Below, piece after piece: positions 20,861 through 31,609 of a stretch of 64,000 bases of DNA. The stretch lies in NCBI GenBank assembly GCA_014155875.1, contig JACEFZ010017866.1, positions 62,001 through 126,000 of the forward strand, read 5' to 3'. The first letter of the stretch is position 1. Each line of letters opens with the position of its first letter. The notes under the pieces are model-generated. The model was not told where the DNA came from. It was given only the letters and a program-made list of their open reading frames with translations, and did not search any database. Source of the DNA: Cepaea nemoralis (taxonomy: Eukaryota; Mollusca; Gastropoda; Stylommatophora; Helicidae). Both the position numbers and the translations under genes were made by a program.

Positions 20861-21845
20861 GAGTACCACAGTACAAACACAGTCAAAGTATCACAGTACA
20901 AACACAGTCAAAGTACCACAGTACAAACACAGTCAAAGTACCATAGTACAAACACAGTCAAAGTACCACAGTACAAACATAGTCAAAGTACCCCAGTACA
21001 AACACAGTCAAAGTACCCCAGTAGAAACACAGTCAAAGTACCACAGTAGAAACACAGTCAAAGTATCACAGTAGAAACACAGTCAAAGTACCACAGTAGA
21101 AACACAGTCAAAGTACCACAGTAGAAACACAGTCAAAGTACCACAGTACAAACACAGTCAAAGTACCACAGTACAAACACAGTCAAAGTACCACAGTACA
21201 AACACAGTCAAAGTACCACAGTACAAACACAGTCAAAGTACCACAGTACAAACACAGTCAAAGTACCACAGTACAAACACAGTCAAAGTACCACAGTACA
21301 AACACAGTCAAAGTACCACAGTACAAGCACAGTCAAAGTACCACAGTACAAACACAGTCAAAGTATCACAGTACAAACACAGTCAAAGTACCACAGTACA
21401 AACACAGTCAAAGTACCACAGCACAAACACAGTCAAAGTACCGCAGTACAAACACAGTCAAAGTACCACAGTACAAACACAGTCAAAGTACCACAGCACA
21501 AACACAGTCAAAGTACCACAGTACAAACACAGTCAAAGTACCACAGTACAAACACAGTCAAAGTACCGCAGTAGAAACACAGTCAAAGTACCACAGTACA
21601 AACACAGTCAAAGTACCACAGTAGAAACACAGTCAAAGTACCACAGTACAAACATAGTCAAAGTACCACAGTACAAACACAGTCAAAGTACCACAGTACA
21701 AACATAGTCAAAGTACCACAGTACAAACACAGTCAAAGTACCACAGTACAAACACAGTCAAAGTACCACAATACAAACACAGTCAAAGTACCACAGTACA
21801 AACACAGTCAAAGTACCACAGTAAAATACAGTCAAAGTACAACAG
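20861..21845. repeat. 25-bp minisatellite, about 39 units
   Basis: Head-to-tail units reading GTACAAACACAGTCAAAGTA plus CCACA. Common variants are GTAGAAACAC (clustered at 21020-21130), CATAGTCAAA and CCGCA or CCCCA. It passes directly into the 39-bp array at 21846. Confidence 0.95.
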
Positions 21846-22402
21846 TACAAACACACAGTAAACCCTGCAAATTGTGGCCACGCCAGTACAAACACACAGT
21901 CAATCCTGCAACTTCTGACCACACCATTACAAACACACAGTCAACCCTGCAACTTCTGGTCACGCCATTACAAACACACAGTCAATCCTGCAACTTCTGG
22001 CCACGCCATTACAAACACAGTCAATCCTGCAATTTCTGGTCACACCAGTACAAACACAGTCAATCCTGCAATTTCTGGCCACACCAGTACAAACACAGTC
22101 AATCCTGCAATTTCTGGTCACACCAGTACAAACACAGTCAATCCTGCAATTTCTGGTCACACCAGTACAAACACAGTCAATCCTGCAATTTCTGGCCACA
22201 CCAGTACAAACACAGTCAATCCTGCAATTTCTGGTCACACCAGTACAAACACAGTCAATCCTGCAATTTCTGGTCACACCAGTACAAACACAGTCAATCC
22301 TGCAATTTCTGGTCACACCAGTACAAACACACAGTCAATCCTGCAACTTCTGGCCACACCAGTACAAACACAGTCAATCCTGCAATTTCTGGCCACCCCA
22401 GC
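21846..22402. repeat. 39-bp minisatellite, about 14 units
   Basis: Units begin with the same GTACAAACACAGTCAA as the 25-bp array but continue TCCTGCAATTTCTGG(T/C)CACACCA. The first units are 41 bp with an extra CA (CACACAGTCAA). As 39 is divisible by three, both strands keep open frames with 13-residue peptide repeats (QYKHSQSCNFWSH on plus); I regard these as by-products. Confidence 0.95.
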
Positions 22403-22636
22403 TTAACGAAATTACTAGATAGTTCCTTCAGAATCCTTCACAGTTCATTACTGCCATTTGGTCGCTAATTTCTCTAACGGTTTGTGACTGGCAAAGCTGT
22501 GTCTGGCCAACGACATGTCTTAACAGCAGCAGGGTATTAAAACATTAAACACCAACGACTAAAGGCGAACACCAACTTGGCAACACGAGCCGTCAATAGA
22601 TGGGGACAAGAGACTAATTTGGTACATTACTTTTCC

Positions 22637-23140
22637 GTGTATGTGGTGTTGTGTTGCTTGCTTGCTTGATTAAAAAATAAAAATTCCAAATTCGGCCTCA
22701 TTCAGCCTGCTTCTACAGCCTTGGTTAGAGTTGAGGTCCGTGGTTTTTGTGGGCTGTTAGTCCTAATTCGTACTGTGTTTTGTTTTTTAATGTTTTTTTT
22801 GTGTTCCACTCTGGTTGTCGGTAAAGGTTGGTTCTTGTGCAGCCTGTTGGTCCTGATAACGACCGGTCCTCGGTCTGATCTACCAGGTTCCGCGGTCTTT
22901 CATTTGTTGGTTTTTTTTGTCTATTAGCACCAATAAGTGCTGATTAGATTTTTGTTGTCCTCTGGTGTTGTGTTTAAAATCGTCTTGTTCTTATAGTCAT
23001 TGCCGTGTGGCGTTGGTGGTCATGTCTCTCCAATCTCTTGTCTCGTCTGCTGCCAATCGTTTCTAATACTCATGTACCTCCAGGACATGTCAAACTGTCC
23101 AGCATCCTTTAGTTTGATCTACCCTTGCCTCTGCTTCTCT
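22637..23140 (-). other. Possible degraded LINE 3' fragment with (GCAA)n tail
   Basis: A TTGC microsatellite at about 22645-22663 is followed by T-rich sequence whose minus strand reads like a decayed retroelement end, with many stops. No diagnostic motif survives, so the call rests on the tail and composition only. Confidence 0.25.
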
Positions 23141-23442
23141 CCAACTTTCTTGTTGTGACATCCCCAAATAATGTGGACTGTCTTCTATTGATGTCCGTAG
23201 TCGGTGTTCTTTGTAAGTTCTTCCAAGACACCGTAATTGCCCTATCTAGCCGTCAGCGATGTTCTCATCATCCCTATAAAAGAACACACCTCGGCATCTT
23301 CAGCTTAATTCCTCAAATGTCTGCTATGATTCGCTTCCGTAATTCAGGATTGGCTACATATGACTCTTAAGATCGTGTTTCCTCACTTTGATTGACAATG
23401 TAAAACTGTAAATATTCTTCATCTGATTGTTTCTTGTTGTGT

Positions 23443-23707
23443 TGGCTTTGAACCCAAGCGTAGTCCATACATGTGCTACTATGTTTAGTGCACTGGACTG
23501 GTGTTTGAGTATCGACTATCCTTCTTTAGTACCAGTGTCCCTCGCCATCAGCGGCACCCACTCCGACTTTTGAGAGACATGTAATTTACGTCCCCAAGTC
23601 CAGGCATAGAAGTCAACTGACTGGTGTGGGGGTTGAACCCGCTACCTCAGCATCAGCATACCGAATGTTTAATGACGAGTTCTCTTATCCATTCGGCCAT
23701 GGTGTTC
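23443..23707 (-). mobile_element. SINE-1 copy, the best full-length example
   Basis: Read on the minus strand: tRNA-like head with A-box TGGCCGAATGGATAAG (ending near 23703) and B-box GCGGGTTCAACCCCCAC (near 23637), about 50 bases apart as in a Leu/Ser-type tRNA with a long variable arm; then a body with CTTGGGGACGTAAATTACAT, AAAGTCGGAGTGGG, GATGGCGAGGGACACTGGTA, and a tail block GTATGGACTACGCTTGGG. Such SINEs are transcribed by pol III and mobilised by a partner LINE, here unknown. Confidence 0.85.
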
Positions 23708-23810
23708 CCTTCTTTATCTTCTGAAACGCGGTCTTTCCTACACTGAACTTCCTAATACATCTCCCATCTGCCGTTCATAAAGTAGCCAAATAAACTCTGT
23801 AACGACGTGA

Positions 23811-24465
23811 TGGTGTCCTGTGCTTGGTACAGTATAGGTCTCTCACAGTGAATACTCACATAGTGTCCTGTGTTTGGTATAGTATAGGTCTTTTACAGTG
23901 AGTGCTCATGTAGTGGCCTGTGTTTGGTACAGTATAGGTCTCTCACAGTGAGTGCTCATGTGGTGGCCTGTGTTTGGTACAGTATAGGTCTCTCACAGTG
24001 AGTGCTCATGTGGTGTCCTGTGTTTGGTACAGTATAGGTCTCTCACAGTGAGTGCTCATGTGGTGTAATATGTTTGGTACAGAATAGGTCTCTCACGGTG
24101 AGGTCTCACATAGTGTCTTGTGTTTGGTACAGCATAGGTCTCTCACAGTGAGTGCTCATGTGGTGTCCTATGTTTGGTACAGTATAGGTCTAACACAGTG
24201 AATTCTCACGTGGTGTCCTATGTTTGGTAAAGCATAGGTCTTTTACAATGAATTCTTATGTGGTGTACTATATTTGGTACAGTATAGGTCTCTCAAAATG
24301 AGTGCTCATGTGGTGTCCTATGTTTGGTACAATATAGGTCTCTCACAAAGAGTTCTTATGTGGTGTACTATATTTGGTACAATATATGTCCCTCACAGTG
24401 AGTGCTCATGTGGTGTCCTATGTTTGGTATAGTATAGTTCTCTCACAGTGAGTGCTCACATGGTG
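23811..24465. repeat. 50-bp minisatellite, about 13 units
   Basis: Units contain GTGTCCTGTGTTTGGTACAG, TATAGGTCTCTCACAGTGAG and TGCTCATGTG, more diverged toward the 3' side (CTATATTTGG, CAAAGAGTTC). Confidence 0.95.
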
Positions 24466-24564
24466 TTGCAGTTTAACGCGCACTGTCATGTGCAGCTGTT
24501 ATTTAGTTTGTTTGTCCTTTAATGGGAGTTGCTATCGACCCCAGGATTTAATAACTGTGATTTA

Positions 24565-24720
24565 CCAGGCAATTTTACTTTCGGTAATTTCTAAACTGCC
24601 GACACCTCATACCATCTAAATCAACTTATAGCGGCCTGCTTCCAACCCCAAATGGCTGATTTCAAGCCCAGGACTCGGTGTGTCGGGGAACTGTGAAACT
24701 GGATCACTAACCCCTGTGCC
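24565..24720 (-). mobile_element. Degenerate SINE-2-like copy
   Basis: Plus-strand blocks TTTACTTTCGGTAATTTCTA, AGCGGCCTGCTTCCAA and TTTCAAGCCCAGGACTCGGT follow the SINE-2 order (TTTACGTTCAGTAGTTTGCC, GCGGTCTGCTGCCAAA, B-box complement) but are much diverged. Confidence 0.4.
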
Positions 24721-24785
24721 AGACCAACAAATGTGTGCGATGATTCCAGGCTCGAATAAGAAATGGCAAAAAGTATTGATCCTGA

Positions 24786-25460
24786 TTATTGGACTATTGA
24801 TTTTGTAGAGTTCAGTGATTTTCTGACATATTCGTGATAGATTCTTTTTCGTTCGTTCGTTTCAAATTGATTGTCCTTACCTGCAGTGTTGCCTCTTGTT
24901 TGATCTTCCCCGTCTTTTTGTGTTTCACTCATTTGTCCATACAGTTTATCTTCCATTGTTGTTTTTCTTTTCCAGAAGATTTGCCTAGATATGTCGTATT
25001 TTGGGCAGTCTTGGAGTATGTAATCTGATGTCTGCGGAGCCAATCCAAATGTGCACGTAGCTGATTTGTCGATCTTAAATTTTGTATAAACGTGGTTGCG
25101 TAATCGATTGTGTTCTGTTCTGAAAGGCAAAATAATGTTTTTATTCTGTTCCGAGATGCAGAATAATGATTTGTTCTCTGGTCTGTCCATACAATGGTAA
25201 TTGTCTTGTGCTGGTGTTGGTGACTTTCTTATTCAACTGACGATTCTTTTCTTTTGGTGGTATATGACTGGTATATCAGTTGCTCTGTGGTTGCACATTC
25301 CTTAGCTAGTTGATAGCTTTTTCATTCCCGGACACTCCGAAGTGATATGCTATCCACTGTCAGGCGACCTTACGCTGGCTACCTTGTTCAAATAGTAGTG
25401 TCCGTAGTACTAGCAATGCCTCAGACCGCAGTGCCTCAAGTGCTGAACATTTTTTATAGT
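24786..25460 (-). pseudogene. LINE-D RNase H/C-terminal fragment
   Basis: The minus-strand frame 25190-24786 keeps the C-terminal end of LINE-D, similar to 31983-33179: EHNRLRNHVYTKFKI, YILQDCPKYDISRQIFW and MEDKLYGQM, but with a repaired-looking extra tail of 40 residues. Upstream to about 25460 the RNase H core is broken by stops; only traces (VSGNEK, AKECATTEQ) remain. One Cys of the terminal cluster is changed (TCTFG instead of CTCG). Decayed, non-functional. Confidence 0.7.
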
Positions 25461-25643
25461 ACCAGTGAGTGTTGATTGGGGTTTGAGTCTACGTTTACTC
25501 GTTCGAGATTAGGAAGTCACGGAAAGTTTAGTATATGCTTGTTCATGATATTGCAAGTGCGTGCTTACAAATGTATACTTGTGGGTATACAACAACATTT
25601 GTAACAGTTGTTAAGACAGTTCCAACAACAGTGCAGCCACTGT
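25461..25643. other. Spacer before AGT array
   Basis: Nothing recognised besides the approach to the trinucleotide run. Confidence 0.4.
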
Positions 25644-25649
25644 AGCAGC

Positions 25650-25701
<52 letters not shown>

Positions 25702-25704
25702 ATA

Positions 25705-25735
<31 letters not shown>

Positions 25736-25752
25736 CAGCAGCAGTAACACTA
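25644..25752. repeat. (AGT)n microsatellite
   Basis: About 30 AGT units with a few interruptions and AGC at the end. Poly-Ser and poly-Leu frames here are artefacts of the repeat. Confidence 0.95.
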
Positions 25753-25869
25753 ATCGTAGTAGTATAAGCAGTAGTGGCACTAATTATATCATTATCATTA
25801 GTGGTGGTAATAGTATTAATAGGTAGTAATATTAGGTATATATATAATAGGTATAATAATTGGTATAAT

Positions 25870-26108
25870 TTTTGTCCCGCGTTTCCATCCTGTTTCATGA
25901 TATTGCGGTCAACACCAGCATCTTTCAGCTGTATGGTGATTCCTAGGTTAGATTACGCTCATCAGCACGCCACGACTTTCTGTGCGACCGGCTCCATACT
26001 CTCATAAGTCACTGGTGCGACTCGAACCACTTCTAATTCTCGTGCGCTCATGTCAAGCAAGAGAGTATTCGGGATTAACCAAGAAAGCTGCTAACCTCTC
26101 GGCCAGTG
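25870..26108 (-). mobile_element. SINE-2-related copy
   Basis: The minus strand begins with a tRNA-like head, CTGGCCGAGAGGTTAGCAGC, B-box GGTTCGAGTCG (near 26015), and ends with the SINE-2 3' block (complement of ATTGCGGTCAACACCAGCAT and TTTCAGCTG). The head differs from other SINE-2 copies, so it may be a subfamily or a chimera. Confidence 0.55.
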
Positions 26109-26214
26109 AGCAGTCTATATTGGTATAATAATAGGTAGTAATAATAGTAATAGGTAGTAAAAGTAATAGTATCAAATTAGACGTAGACAGTCACACATTT
26201 TTGCACATGTTATT

Positions 26215-26412
26215 AAAAGAAATGGATTGAAGAACTTGGTGACAACTGGCAAGATCGAAGGGAACAGACCAAGGGGAAGACCGAGAAGTAAATACCAGGA
26301 TGGCTTGGCCACATGGCATGGTCGAGACAGGAACACAGAGCTGATCTACGACTCTGGTGATCTAGTGAAATGGCGAGTCATGACTGCCCACGCTTTCCGG
26401 CATGGCACATGA
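26215..26412 (+). pseudogene. RTE reverse-transcriptase C-terminal fragment
   Basis: About 65 codons ending at TGA 26410-26412: NLVTTGKIEGNRPRGRPR, then LATWHGR and a final FRHGT before a GATTGATTGA tail. It parallels LINE-E 4735-4914 (TTGKIEGKG.RGRPR, RHGT) but is diverged, so it belongs to a related RTE family. Only the end is retained. Confidence 0.75.
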
Positions 26413-26454
26413 TTGATTGAGTAATAGTATTAATAGTAGAAGAAGCAGAGGTCG

Positions 26455-26637
<183 letters not shown>

Positions 26638-27350
26638 CGAAATAATAAGCGTGGTAATATTAGCAGTAGTTTCAACAACTATTATTTTATAGTTACAACA
26701 ATGCTTATAGCAGTGGTAGCCACTGCTACACAAGCCACACAAACGGTAGCAGATCTACTGGTTAACAGCTACACATCAAGATGACTCTACTGCTCAGTCC
26801 GTCCATCCATCCATCCATCCGATTTGGGACACAGGAAATGCATCTTTATAATCGTCGTTCCCTCCGCTTGGCCAAAATACCACTCTCCCACGCTCAGACT
26901 ATAGGTGTCAACTGGTCCCCGACAGTAAATCAGTTTGCCTTCTGAGAGGGTGTTCCCGCTACTGACCAGCATCACAGCTCACCTCTGCTGAGATCAGGTT
27001 ACACATTCGTCCAGGCGGGAGTATCTGTCGTTTAGTTACTTATTTATGATTGTTTTGTCGCCTTCTTCCGTGGCTAGAAGGCTGGGTTATTTTCAGGTCT
27101 TCAGTCTGTAATTTCATCCAGAATTGATTGTGTGAACTTTCTTGTTGAGTGTTTAACCTGTTGAAATAGAAAACAGTATCCTTTAACCGCGTTTCTTTAG
27201 TGTGTTTTTGTGTGTAGTTCAGTCTTTTGCTGTTTTCTATAAATCCTTAATGTTTTCATTGATATTCTTCTTGTTTTCACTTCCCCCTCTTCGTCACGTT
27301 CCTCCTTCTAATCCTCCACCACCACTTCCCCTTCCTCCTCCCCCCACATC
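26638..27350. other. Spacer with short (ATCC)n at 26803-26820
   Basis: No gene or SINE recognised. A brief ATCC run lies at 26803-26820. Confidence 0.4.
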
Positions 27351-27481
27351 TTCTTGTTCTTGTTCTTGTTCTTGTTCTTGTTCTTGTTCTTCTTCTTCTT
27401 CTTTTTCTTCTTCTTCTTCTTCTTCTTCTTCTTCTTCTTCTTCTTCTTCTTCTTCTTCTTCTTCTTCTTCTTCTTCTTCTT
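27351..27481. repeat. (TTGTTC)n then (TTC)n microsatellite
   Basis: Six TTGTTC hexamers grade into about 30 TTC units. It resembles the (GAA)n tail of LINE-A in complement, but no LINE-A 3' UTR follows it. Confidence 0.9.
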
Positions 27482-27658
27482 CGTCTCTACATCCTTTCCC
27501 AAACTCAAGAATGAAGGACTAAATAGTACTTTAGATACCCCTACACCCCAGGGTAAAAGAGGAAGATACCACTGTTTCAGGTAAGCGCTAGCTCTTACAC
27601 TTCCTGCTGTCGGGGTAGTGGGTACACTCCCTACACATAAGGCTTAAACGTTGACTTT

Positions 27659-27862
27659 TCGTTCACAAAGCCATGGACAACTACTAAACGTAAACTTGGC
27701 CAGAAGATCAACCTGGGTTATTTGTACGTTCACAAAGCCATGGACAACTACTAAACGTAAACTTGGCCAGAAGATCAACCTGGGTTATTTGTACGTTCAC
27801 AAAGCCATGGACAACTACTAAACGTAAACTTGGCCAGAAGATCAACCTGGGTTATTTGTACG
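27659..27862. repeat. 67-bp tandem repeat, three units, SINE-2 derived
   Basis: Three virtually identical 67-bp units. Each contains ACAACTACTAAACGTAAACT and TGGCCAGAAGATCAAC, which aligns with the SINE-2 body motif (GCAAACTACTGAACGTAAA, CTTGCCTAG, ATCAAC). The array thus appears to be an amplified SINE-2 piece. Confidence 0.85.
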
Positions 27863-27869
27863 TTCCCTC

Positions 27870-28011
27870 GCGTCTAACTCAAGCGTAGTCCATACACATG
27901 CTACTATTTTAACTGCACTGGACTGATGTATCGCTGTGGATTAGCTTGCCCTATTACCAGTGCCCCTCACCATCAGGTGGACCCACTCCGACTTCTGGGG
28001 TACTTGTTTTT
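27870..28011 (-). mobile_element. SINE-1 tail fragment
   Basis: Complement of the SINE-1 tail and middle: TAACTCAAGCGTAGTCCATA, GCACTGGACTGATG, TACCAGTGCCCCTCACCATC, GACTTCTGGGGTACTTG, then a T run at 28007-28019. No head. Confidence 0.7.
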
Positions 28012-28020
28012 TTTTTTTTG

Positions 28021-28290
28021 CGCTTTAAATACAAGCGTAGTCCATACACTCTATTTTTAGTAGGGATGGACTGGAGTTTGCGTGTGGATTAGCTTTCGCT
28101 ATTAACAGTGTTCCTTGCCATCAAGCGAAACACCTCAGACTTCAGAGGTACTTGTAATTAACGTCTCCAAGTCAAGGACGACTGATCAACATTTTAGTCT
28201 AGCTGTCCGGTGTAGGGGTTGAACCCCTTACCTCGGCATCAGCATACCGAAAGTTTAAGATCACGCGTTCGTATCCATTCGGTCATGCGG
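28021..28290 (-). mobile_element. SINE-1 copy, near full length
   Basis: All SINE-1 blocks in order on the minus strand, including a head with ATGACCGAATGGATACGA and a B-box in AAGGGGTTCAACCCC. It lies directly next to two further SINE-1 pieces (27870-28011 and 28291-28380), so three copies are stacked in the same orientation. Confidence 0.8.
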
Positions 28291-28380
28291 ACCTGCGGGG
28301 TTACTTATAATTTACGTCACCAAGTAAAGGGCGAAAAGTCAAAATTTTAGTCCAGCTGATGGAGTAGGGTTTGAACCCGC
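28291..28380 (-). mobile_element. SINE-1 head-proximal fragment
   Basis: Complement of the head-body junction: TTTACGTCACCAAGTAAAGG, AAAGTCAAAATTTTAGTCCA and GGGTTTGAACCCGCG. The rest is replaced by the 28-bp array that starts immediately after. Confidence 0.65.
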
Positions 28381-28394
28381 GTTTGTTTTCTTCT

Positions 28395-29375
28395 ATTTTC
28401 ATGATATTCTCAACATTCTTCTCTGTCCATGATATTCTCAACTTTCTTCTCTGTTCACGATATTCTCAACATTCTTCTCTGTCCATGATATTCTCAACAT
28501 TCTTCTCTGTTCACGATATTCTCAAAATTCTTCTCTGTTCACGATATTCTCAACATTCTTCTCTGTTCACAATATTCTCAACATTCTTCTCTGTTCACGA
28601 TATTCTCAACATTCTTCTCTGTCCACGATATTCTCAACATTCTTCTCTGTCCACGATATTCTCAACATTCTTCTCTGTTCACGATATTCTCAACATTCTT
28701 CTCTATTCCACGATATTCTCAACATTCTTCTCTGTCCACGATATTCTCAACATTCTTCTCTGTCCACGATATTCTCAACATTCTTCTCTGTCCACGATAT
28801 TCTCAACATTCTTCTCTGTCCACGATATTCTCAACATTCTTCTCTGTCCACGATATTCTCAACATTCTTCTCTGTCCACGATATTCTCAACATTCTTCTC
28901 TGTCACGATATTCTCAACATTCTTCTCTGTTCACGATATTCTCAACATTCTTCTCTGTCCATTTTATTATCAACATTCTTCTCTATCCATTATATTATTA
29001 ACATTCTTCTCTGTTCACAATATTCTCAACATTCTTCTCTGTCCACGATATTCTCAACATTCTTCTCTGTTCACGATATTCTCAACATTCTTCTCTGTCC
29101 ACGATATTCTCAACATTCTTCTCTGTCCATTTTATTATCAACATTCTTCTGTCCATTACATTATCAAAATTCTTCTCTGTCCACGATATTCCCAACATTC
29201 ATATCTGTCCACAATATTCTCAACATTCACCTCAGTCCACAATATTCTCAACATTCATATCTATCCATGATATTCTCAGTCTTCTTCTTTGTACACGATA
29301 TTCTCAACATCCTTCTCTAACCACGATATTCTCAACCTTCTTCTTAGTCTATGATATTCTCAACCTTCTTCTCTG
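28395..29375. repeat. 28-bp minisatellite, about 35 units
   Basis: Units read CTCAACATTCTTCTCTGTCC plus ACGATATT, with TTCACGATATT, a TTTTATTAT subtype at 28960-29000 and 29125-29165, and more diverged units near 29200-29375. The 299-codon open frame over it is a by-product of the repeat. Confidence 0.95.
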
Positions 29376-30477
29376 TCTATGAGAACGCACATCATCACTT
29401 CCTCCAAATCTTCACCATTTATTTATCATTGCCCAGCATTGACATCAATACAGACAAGAGGCTACACACAACTTTACCAAAAGAGAATCCAAAATAGAAG
29501 TAAAAAAGAAACAGACCTCTATTCCCTAGGGTAGAAGGGGAAAGCCTGTATAAATTAATGAACGAGTAGATTTATCACAACTACACGCCCTCCCCTTCTA
29601 TTCCCATGTAAAATAGACCCCTTCTAACTAGCATCCTGTATCTTATTTGTATCAGCGGTAATCGAATCTGACAAGGGAACTGTCACGTAGCAACAATGGC
29701 GATATCGGATACTGTGTCGTGGCTTCGAATCCGACGCCATCCCAACAAACAACAGCGGTAGCCGAAGACACATTAAAAAATGCCTACCCCCGGTGTCGAA
29801 TATCGACAACGGTTTCGATTACCGAGAAGATAGCAATCTGGCAGACGTTACTATTCATTTCATCCACTTTGCATTTTCGGGTACATTGTTCCTGTAGTAC
29901 CCACCCTTTTGGGATATAAAATTAGGTGTCTAGGATTCTTTTTTAAATGTCTAGTTTACACCTGCGCCGGTTAGAGGGCTCCTGGTGTAGTGATAGGGCA
30001 CTGGTTTGACAGTGTGGTGGTCGGGAGAACAAGCCCCAGTTTAACCATCTTTGAGTATGGTATCACTCGAGTTGGATGCAGGAGGCAATGAATTCTACTT
30101 TTCCACTTACAACCATTAAGTTACTTGCACACATTGCTCGTTAACATTCGTCCAGTATGGCCAACCTTTTACTGGCACCCACTCATGCATTGTGCGAACA
30201 TCCACCGGGACACTCCTTCTTAGTTTTCACTCTCGGACCACCATCACATCTCCATTGCTTCCATTTTCCCTCCTTATCCTCCTCCCACCTTTTTCATGTA
30301 GTACTTACACACATTTATTATGGTTCCGTCGCTCTGCTACTGAGTGAGTGCGTGGGCGACACCGTGAGCTGTGAAATTCTCGTGGAATGCTTTTACATCT
30401 GTCCTGTACAGTGAACTGCATGTTCGGAACAATGGCTACCGTCGTTTGCCGAATTTACTGTTTTGCCCTTTCGGTTC
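29376..30477. other. Spacer; weak tRNA-like patches
   Basis: No gene. GGCTTCGAATCCG near 29723 and TGGTGTAGTGATAGGGCACT near 29989 resemble a B-box and an A-box of decayed tRNA-derived SINEs, but neither has a convincing partner box, so neither is called. Confidence 0.3.
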
Positions 30478-30582
30478 ACGAGTGCATTTTTTTCGGGAGA
30501 CTCCTGGGAGTCGGCGCTGAAGCTGCGGAGTTCTGCTTTGTGCGACACTTTCGGCGGGTCGCCCTGCGGTAGGAGACCTAGC
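30478..30582 (+). repeat. Dispersed repeat (partner of 8640-8735)
   Basis: About 100 bases similar to the complement of 8640-8735: GTGCATTTTTTTC, GAGACTCCTGGGAGTCG, GTTCTGCTTTGTGCGACACT, TTCGGCGGGTCGCCCT. Unknown family. Confidence 0.65.
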
Positions 30583-31029
30583 CGTGTGAGAAAACCCGGG
30601 TCAATGAGGATCTTTCTGGTGACTGCCGAGCCCATCGAAGATGAACTGTGGTATTCGTGGATGAATTTTGTGTTGTCATTCTGACGGCGGCATTATGCGC
30701 AGTGTACCTGTGCGGGCTGTTGGATTGCCGAGACTCCTGTCTATTCCACTTTTCACATTAGACAGTGGGGAGCATTTTGTGTGATATTCGCTGGCACGGG
30801 AATGGAGCATAATGGGGACGACCCGTTGCTGTGAAGTTGGAACCTCGACTAACTAACTATCTGGGATTTTAACTGAATCATTACCATCCCCTACCCCGGA
30901 CTCCACGAAACACATAGCTGTCTATATAAGAGTATCAAGGTGAAATTCATGCTAGTTTCACAGCCTGAAATTCTCAGATATGTAGCAACAAAACACAAGT
31001 CTTAGTTTTTCTACTAAGTCCACTACTCC
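30583..31029. other. Spacer, nothing recognised
   Basis: No repeat or coding domain recognised. Confidence 0.4.
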
Positions 31030-31165
31030 ATATGGACAACAATCACCTTCGGATTGATAAACCGTGGGCAGCTGCCTTTGTGGCTGATTCAATAACAGGA
31101 ATATCATTCTGAGCCTAACTGGACCCTAACTATAACTTCTCCTTGAAGTTAAACGGCGTAGGATA
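31030..31165 (+). repeat. Dispersed repeat shared with 43748-43900 and 61455-61612
   Basis: Shared blocks are TGGACAACAATCACCTTC, GTGGCTGATTCA, TGGACCCTAA, TATAACTTCTC and TTGAAGTTAAACG. At the other two sites it sits immediately upstream of a SINE-1 body; here it stands alone. Identity unknown. Confidence 0.65.
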
Positions 31166-31218
31166 ATGGTGAAATCGAATCAAATTTCTTTAAAATGTTC
31201 ATTCTCTCAGCATCCTAC

Positions 31219-31268
31219 GTCTACGATATTCTCAACATTCATCTCTGTCCACGATATTCTCAACATTT
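31219..31268. repeat. Two outlying units of the 28-bp minisatellite
   Basis: TACGATATTCTCAACATTC and the next unit repeat the sequence of the array at 28395-29375 about 1.9 kb away. Confidence 0.85.
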
Positions 31269-31609
31269 AACACTTGTTCATCTTTCATTGTTCTCATGTT
31301 TTCATTTTTTAATTCTTCTCATTCCGTTTTTATGTCTTAATGTAGTTTCTGGAGGGTCCCTTCCGTGATTATATGGTGTATGTATGCATTTATTTGCTGA
31401 TGAAGGCTAGGCACCGCAAGGTCCTGTATTTTTCGTAATTATGTTTTGTAAATCTACACAACTTCATTTTATTTTATATTATTTACATTTCCACAGCTTT
31501 ACTGCAGTTGCACTAATTGTATTCATATCTTAACGTTACAAGAAGATTGGCCATATGAATTCAGAGGTTACATAGACAGAAGAACACATGAAACTAACAG
31601 AAAGAGATA
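31269..31609. other. AT-rich spacer
   Basis: AT-rich sequence with no feature recognised. Confidence 0.4.

Noticed and set aside
20861..21845. 25-bp repeats suggesting a CRISPR array
   Set aside because: No spacers between units; simple minisatellite.
25565..25898. Poly-Leu, poly-Ser and poly-Thr frames
   Set aside because: Products of the AGT microsatellite.
27202..27584. Poly-Ser, poly-Phe and poly-Lys frames
   Set aside because: Products of the TTC microsatellite.
28371..29270. A 299-codon open frame
   Set aside because: It lies entirely in the 28-bp satellite; the frame stays open because the unit has no stop in that phase.
29989..30060. A tRNA-like head
   Set aside because: A-box-like sequence is present but there is no acceptable B-box at the right distance.
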